Assembly (NCBI GenBank): GCA_021769025.1
Contig: JAETTS010000013.1
Span: 1-17,256, forward strand
Length of the DNA: 17,256 bases
From: Enterocloster bolteae
GTDB taxonomy: Bacteria; Bacillota_A; Clostridia; Lachnospirales; Lachnospiraceae
Direction: 5' to 3'
This document shows positions 13,945-17,256 of the stretch, in pieces; position 1 is the first letter of the stretch, and each line of letters starts with the position of its first letter. The notes under the pieces are model-generated. The model made no database searches, was not told where the DNA came from, and worked only from the letters and a program-made list of their open reading frames with translations. A program made the position numbers and the translations under genes.

Positions 13945-15795
13945 ATGATACCCCAAATCTCAACCAACGTAAAACCTGTATCCTTATTCTCCCCGTGTCC
14001 TCCAGCCTCCCTGCGAGCACCCTGGGAAGGCCTTTCTCAAGATCTGAAAGACCGCTTGGTAGAAGAAGGAGAAAAATACCTGCATTTTCAATATCCGACT
14101 ATTCTTGCAACTGACTTTATGGAATTCTGCCGAACCGGCAACCGGGTAAACTATGAAGACAAACTGTTCAAACGAAGGATTGTTTTAGACACACTGGTGT
14201 TGGCTGAATGCATAGAATATAAAGGGCGCTTCCTGGACGATATCATCAACGGAATATGGTCGATCTGCGAGGAAAAGGCTTGGCAGCTTCCTTCCCACAA
14301 CGCCTATCTTCGTGACGAGGCCCGCCATCCCCTCCCAGACATTACCCGACCGGTTCTGGATTTATTTGCCGCTGAAACTGGTTCCATTCTTGCTATGGCA
14401 GAATATGTGCTGCGGGACGCTCTTCAGGCCGTCAGCCCAGCCATCTCCGTGGCAGTAAACTCCAATCTGGAAACACGGGTCTTTAAACCTTTTCTGAATC
14501 AACATTTCTGGTGGATGGGAGACGGGGCCTCCCATGTGAACAACTGGACATCCTGGTGCACCCAGAATGTTCTTTTAGCGGCTTTCACCAGAGAACGGCT
14601 GGAGCCCTGGCACGAAGACATTTTCAAAAAAGCCTGTAAGAGCCTGGACTATTTTTTGGATGAATATGGAGAAGACGGCTGTTGTGATGAAGGCGCACAG
14701 TATTACCGCCATGCCGGCTTGACCTTATTTAACAGTCTGGAGATCCTTAACGGTATCACAGATCATGCCTTCTCCTCTGTCTATCAGGAAACAAAAATCT
14801 ATAACATTGCCGCATATATTCTAAATGCCCACATTGCCGGGCCTTACTATGCCAATTTCGCTGATTGCTCCCCTGTAGCCGGACGATGCAACGCCCGCGA
14901 ATATCTTTTCGGCAAACGCACTGGCAACCCAAATCTGATGGCATTTGCCGCCCAGGACTACCGCACCGGCGAAGATTCCCTTACCCTGGGTGAGCACAAT
15001 CTGTTTTACCGTATTCAGACTGTTTTCAATCATCAGGAGATGATGGAATACGGCGATGACTCTCCCATCTTCCATCCTGACTGTTTCTATGCCAGCGCAG
15101 GCCTATTTATAGCGCGGGATGATCGCTTCTGCCTGGCCGTAAAAGCCGGAGATAACGGGGACAGCCACAATCACAACGATACTGGCAGCTTCACTGTCTA
15201 TCAGGACGGCCGCCCGATGTTTATCGATGTAGGCGTAGAGAGTTACACTGCCAAAACTTTCTCCCCACAGCGCTACGAGATCTGGGCCATGCAATCTGCG
15301 TACCACAATCTGCCTACTTTCGGAAATACGATGCAGAAAGATGGTGAATGCTACGGCTCCAGAGATGTTTCTTGTTCATTCACTGAAAAAGCGGCTTCCA
15401 TCACCATGGATATCGCTCCGGCCTATCCGGAATGTCCGGAGTTGGCTTCCTACATACGTTCTGTCCACCTGGAAAAAGGGAAGGGTATCTGGATTTCTGA
15501 CACCTGGAAAAGCAAACTCTCTTCATGCGCCCTGGCTTCCCGCAATGAACCGGTCATCCTGTCTCTCATGACCTACGAAAAACCAGTTCTTATGGAAGAC
15601 GCGATCTCCTCCGACCATTGTTGTACCCTGGCAGTGGGTACCTTAGGCTTCTGCAGAATTGCCGGGATTTCCCATGTGGAAACGGAAGAAATCCCTATTA
15701 CAGATGCCCGCTTAGGCATTGCATGGAAACATTCCATCTATCGGACAAGAGTAACCCTGGCCAAAGAAACCATAACCCTTACTCTCCCTGAATAA
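13945..15795 (+). CDS. heparinase II/III-like protein (alginate-lyase-type toroid), cytoplasmic
   Basis: The 616-residue protein has the two-part layout of heparinase II/III and related uronate-cleaving lyases. The first part is an alpha-helical toroid (about 35-340) with NNWTSWCTQNVLLAAFTRER (199-218) and CCDEGAQYYRHAG (246-258), where Tyr253/254 and His256 are catalytic candidates. The second is a beta-sandwich part with the Hep_II_III signature GDSHNHNDTGSFTVYQDGRP (405-424), containing His408, His410 and Asp412. Lyases of this fold cut uronic-acid glycosidic bonds by beta-elimination. The N terminus has no signal peptide, so it should act in the cytoplasm on imported oligosaccharides. AAGGA precedes ATG 13945. 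A frame from 13741 exists, but it runs through AT-rich promoter sequence and has no family match. The substrate is unknown. Confidence 0.85.
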   Translation: MIPQISTNVKPVSLFSPCPPASLRAPWEGLSQDLKDRLVEEGEKYLHFQYPTILATDFMEFCRTGNRVNYEDKLFKRRIVLDTLVLAECIEYKGRFLDDIINGIWSICEEKAWQLPSHNAYLRDEARHPLPDITRPVLDLFAAETGSILAMAEYVLRDALQAVSPAISVAVNSNLETRVFKPFLNQHFWWMGDGASHVNNWTSWCTQNVLLAAFTRERLEPWHEDIFKKACKSLDYFLDEYGEDGCCDEGAQYYRHAGLTLFNSLEILNGITDHAFSSVYQETKIYNIAAYILNAHIAGPYYANFADCSPVAGRCNAREYLFGKRTGNPNLMAFAAQDYRTGEDSLTLGEHNLFYRIQTVFNHQEMMEYGDDSPIFHPDCFYASAGLFIARDDRFCLAVKAGDNGDSHNHNDTGSFTVYQDGRPMFIDVGVESYTAKTFSPQRYEIWAMQSAYHNLPTFGNTMQKDGECYGSRDVSCSFTEKAASITMDIAPAYPECPELASYIRSVHLEKGKGIWISDTWKSKLSSCALASRNEPVILSLMTYEKPVLMEDAISSDHCCTLAVGTLGFCRIAGISHVETEEIPITDARLGIAWKHSIYRTRVTLAKETITLTLPE

Positions 15796-15879
15796 GCAGG
15801 GAAAAGAACTGGTGGGAAGGACGTTTTCTTATGGCAGAACCAACCGTTCTATGAAGATTAAGAGGTCAATAGATACGCA

Positions 15880-15925
15880 AGAATACAAAAGAGAGGCTGT
15901 TGCAACAACCCCTCTTTTGTATTCT
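15880..15925. terminator. bidirectional intrinsic terminator between convergent genes
   Basis: AGAATACAAAAGAG (15880-15893) pairs perfectly with CTCTTTTGTATTCT (15912-15925), a 14-bp stem around a loop that contains the palindrome GTTGCAAC. The A-tract in one arm and T-tract in the other make it symmetrical. It lies between the plus-strand heparinase-like gene and the minus-strand dehydrogenase and probably ends both transcripts. Confidence 0.85.
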
Positions 15926-15950
15926 ATATGTAATATCCTACTTCCATCCG

Positions 15951-15984
15951 CAGGTTAAGCCTCTCCTACAAGAGGCTGCACCTG
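15951..15984 (-). other. hairpin just after the dehydrogenase stop codon
   Basis: CAGGT (15951-15955) pairs with ACCTG (15980-15984) and AGCCTCT (15958-15964) with AGAGGCT (15971-15977). This gives 12 bp with a symmetrical 2x2 internal loop and a 6-base hairpin loop. It starts 7 bases after the minus-strand stop. No T-run follows directly, so it may be a 3'-end stability element ahead of the stronger terminator at 15880-15925. Confidence 0.6.
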
Positions 15985-15991
15985 AACCCTC

Positions 15992-17038
15992 TCAACAAAT
16001 CTTTATCACAGCCTTTACAATATCCGCCTTATTGTTCACGCTGTACTCCATGGCCTTGGGTGCCTCATCCAGTGTAAACTCATTGGTCACTATTCCCTTT
16101 AAGTTTACCTTCCCAGATGCAACCGCCTCAATTGCCATCGGATAAATGTGGCGATACCGGAACACGCTCTTAAGGGTCAGTTCCTTATCCAATACAGTCC
16201 CTACAGGAAGCGTCATCTCTCCGGTCTTACTGTATCCTACAAGTACAATGGTTGCGCCTTTCTTCACTGCCAGAATCGCCTGTCTTGCAGTGATCTCTGT
16301 CCCTGCTGTCTCAATGGCCAAATCCACGCCTTCCCCATTGGTAAGCTGCAAGATCCGCTCCACCACATCCTCTTTCGCGCCATTGATCACAGCTGTTGCT
16401 CCCAGTTCCATGGCTTTTTCCAGACGCTTGTCCATCACATCTACCACATATACTTCTGACACGCCTCTTGCCTTTAACGCCATCATAGACACAAGGCCAA
16501 TGCAGCCCGATCCCATAACCACTGCCTTCTGTCCAAGATGTGCATCTCCTTGAATGGCCGCATGAAATCCAACTGCCAAGGGCTCAATCAAAGCGCCTTC
16601 CAGAGTACTTACATTGTCCGGAAGCTTAAAGCACAGATCCGCCTCGTGGGCTACATACTCCTGGAATACACCGTCAACTGGAGGTGTCGCAAAGAAAACA
16701 ACATCCGGGCACAGATTATATTTTCCCTCTCTGCAGAACTGACAATGTCCACAGGTCTTTCCTGGCTCCAGAGCCACCCGGTCTCCGACCTTTAAATGTT
16801 TCACATCCTTGCCGACCTCCACAACCGTACCGCCTGGCTCATGTCCAAGAACAAACGGAGGCTCTACGATAAAATTCCCAATGGCTCCTGCTTCATAATA
16901 ATGCAGGTCACTTCCGCAGATTCCAACATACTCCAGCTTTACCAAAACCTCATTGTCCTTTGCCTTCGGGATATCCCTCTCTTCAAAAGCCATCTCCCCA
17001 ATTGCGGTCATCACCGCTACCTTCATCTTTCCTTCCAT
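15992..17038 (-). CDS. zinc-dependent sorbitol/polyol dehydrogenase-like protein (MDR family)
   Basis: The 348-residue protein is a medium-chain dehydrogenase of the sorbitol/xylitol dehydrogenase branch, oxidising a secondary alcohol of a polyol to a ketose with NAD+. Catalytic zinc ligands are Cys41 ([11 protein letters not shown]), His66 and Glu67 (LGHEPGG), with Glu152 in LIEPLAVG. The structural zinc site has all four cysteines, Cys96, 99, 102 and 110. [15 protein letters not shown] (173-187) is the Rossmann loop, and Asp200 at the end of the second strand favours NAD+ over NADP+. GGAGG lies 5 bases before ATG 17038. The upstream partial gene is 40 bases away in the same orientation and belongs to the same family. 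The exact polyol is not readable from sequence. Confidence 0.9.
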   Translation of the reverse strand: MEGKMKVAVMTAIGEMAFEERDIPKAKDNEVLVKLEYVGICGSDLHYYEAGAIGNFIVEPPFVLGHEPGGTVVEVGKDVKHLKVGDRVALEPGKTCGHCQFCREGKYNLCPDVVFFATPPVDGVFQEYVAHEADLCFKLPDNVSTLEGALIEPLAVGFHAAIQGDAHLGQKAVVMGSGCIGLVSMMALKARGVSEVYVVDVMDKRLEKAMELGATAVINGAKEDVVERILQLTNGEGVDLAIETAGTEITARQAILAVKKGATIVLVGYSKTGEMTLPVGTVLDKELTLKSVFRYRHIYPMAIEAVASGKVNLKGIVTNEFTLDEAPKAMEYSVNNKADIVKAVIKIC

Positions 17039-17078
17039 AGCTGCCTCCTTCTTGTTATATAGATTCTAAATATCTCTC

Positions 17079-17256
17079 CTATGGCTCTACAATCACTTTG
17101 ATCGTCTCCGCGCTCTGCTGCGCCAGAATCGCATCCTCCACCTGCTCCACCGGGAAGGAGTGGGTAATAATCGGCTCCAGCTTCAGTACTCCGCTGTTAA
17201 TGAGGGCGGCTGCACGCCCATGGGTATCCGGATTGATCATGGAACCTACGATAGTC
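17079..17256 (-). CDS. medium-chain zinc-type alcohol dehydrogenase, C-terminal end only
   Basis: The gene runs off the right edge; 58 codons and the TAG stop (complement of 17079-17081) are visible. The translation includes GSMINPDTHGRAAALINSGV, then LKLEPIITHSFPVEQVEDAI and a final IKVIVEP. This is the substrate-domain end of sorbitol/threonine-type dehydrogenases, where the PIITHxFPxEQxxDA motif is common. It lies upstream of the sorbitol-dehydrogenase-like gene by 40 bases, so the pair is probably one operon. The subfamily cannot be set without the missing part. Confidence 0.85.
   Translation of the reverse strand, partial: TIVGSMINPDTHGRAAALINSGVLKLEPIITHSFPVEQVEDAILAQQSAETIKVIVEP

Overview
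The window looks like chromosomal DNA from a gut-type Lachnospiraceae/Clostridia bacterium. This rests on the AGGAGG ribosome-binding sites, the response regulator-rlmH pair, a TPP-riboswitch-controlled thiT, a clostridial-type FolD paired with FchA, and rhamnose and polyol catabolic genes. No rRNA, tRNA, CRISPR array, insertion sequence or phage gene was seen. The genus cannot be fixed from the sequence.

Layout. (1) 1-1510, plus strand: the tail of an OmpR/PhoB-type response regulator, rlmH, then a promoter, TPP riboswitch, Shine-Dalgarno-sequestering hairpin and thiT, closed by a hairpin terminator. (2) 1519-5198, minus strand: an apparent four-gene operon of a small unrecognised protein, a SufS-type cysteine desulfurase, SufE and a cysteine-rich member of the L-fucose/arabinose isomerase superfamily. 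An AraC-family regulator (5339-6202, plus) diverges from it across a short promoter region. (3) 6220-8642, minus: fchA-folD-pepE, a one-carbon folate pair plus a peptidase E-like hydrolase. (4) 8643-9255: a gap of about 0.6 kb holding only a promoter and a doubtful orphan reading frame. (5) 9256-11958, minus: rhaB-rhaM-rhaD for L-rhamnose use, with no rhaA in the window. (6) 12283-13623, minus: an SPFH/virion-core-like protein with three C-terminal zinc ribbons. (7) 13945-15795, plus: a heparinase II/III-like protein without a signal peptide. (8) 15992-17256, minus: two tandem zinc-dependent medium-chain dehydrogenases, the upstream one cut by the window end.

How the genes work together. RhaM, RhaB and RhaD cover the mutarotation, phosphorylation and aldol cleavage steps of rhamnose catabolism; the isomerase must come from elsewhere. 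The heparinase-like protein and the dehydrogenases point to broader plant or host polysaccharide and polyol use. FolD lacks two residues linked to cyclohydrolase activity and sits beside FchA, a dedicated cyclohydrolase, so the two probably split the reactions one FolD usually performs. The least explained unit is the small protein-SufS-SufE-isomerase operon with its divergent AraC regulator.
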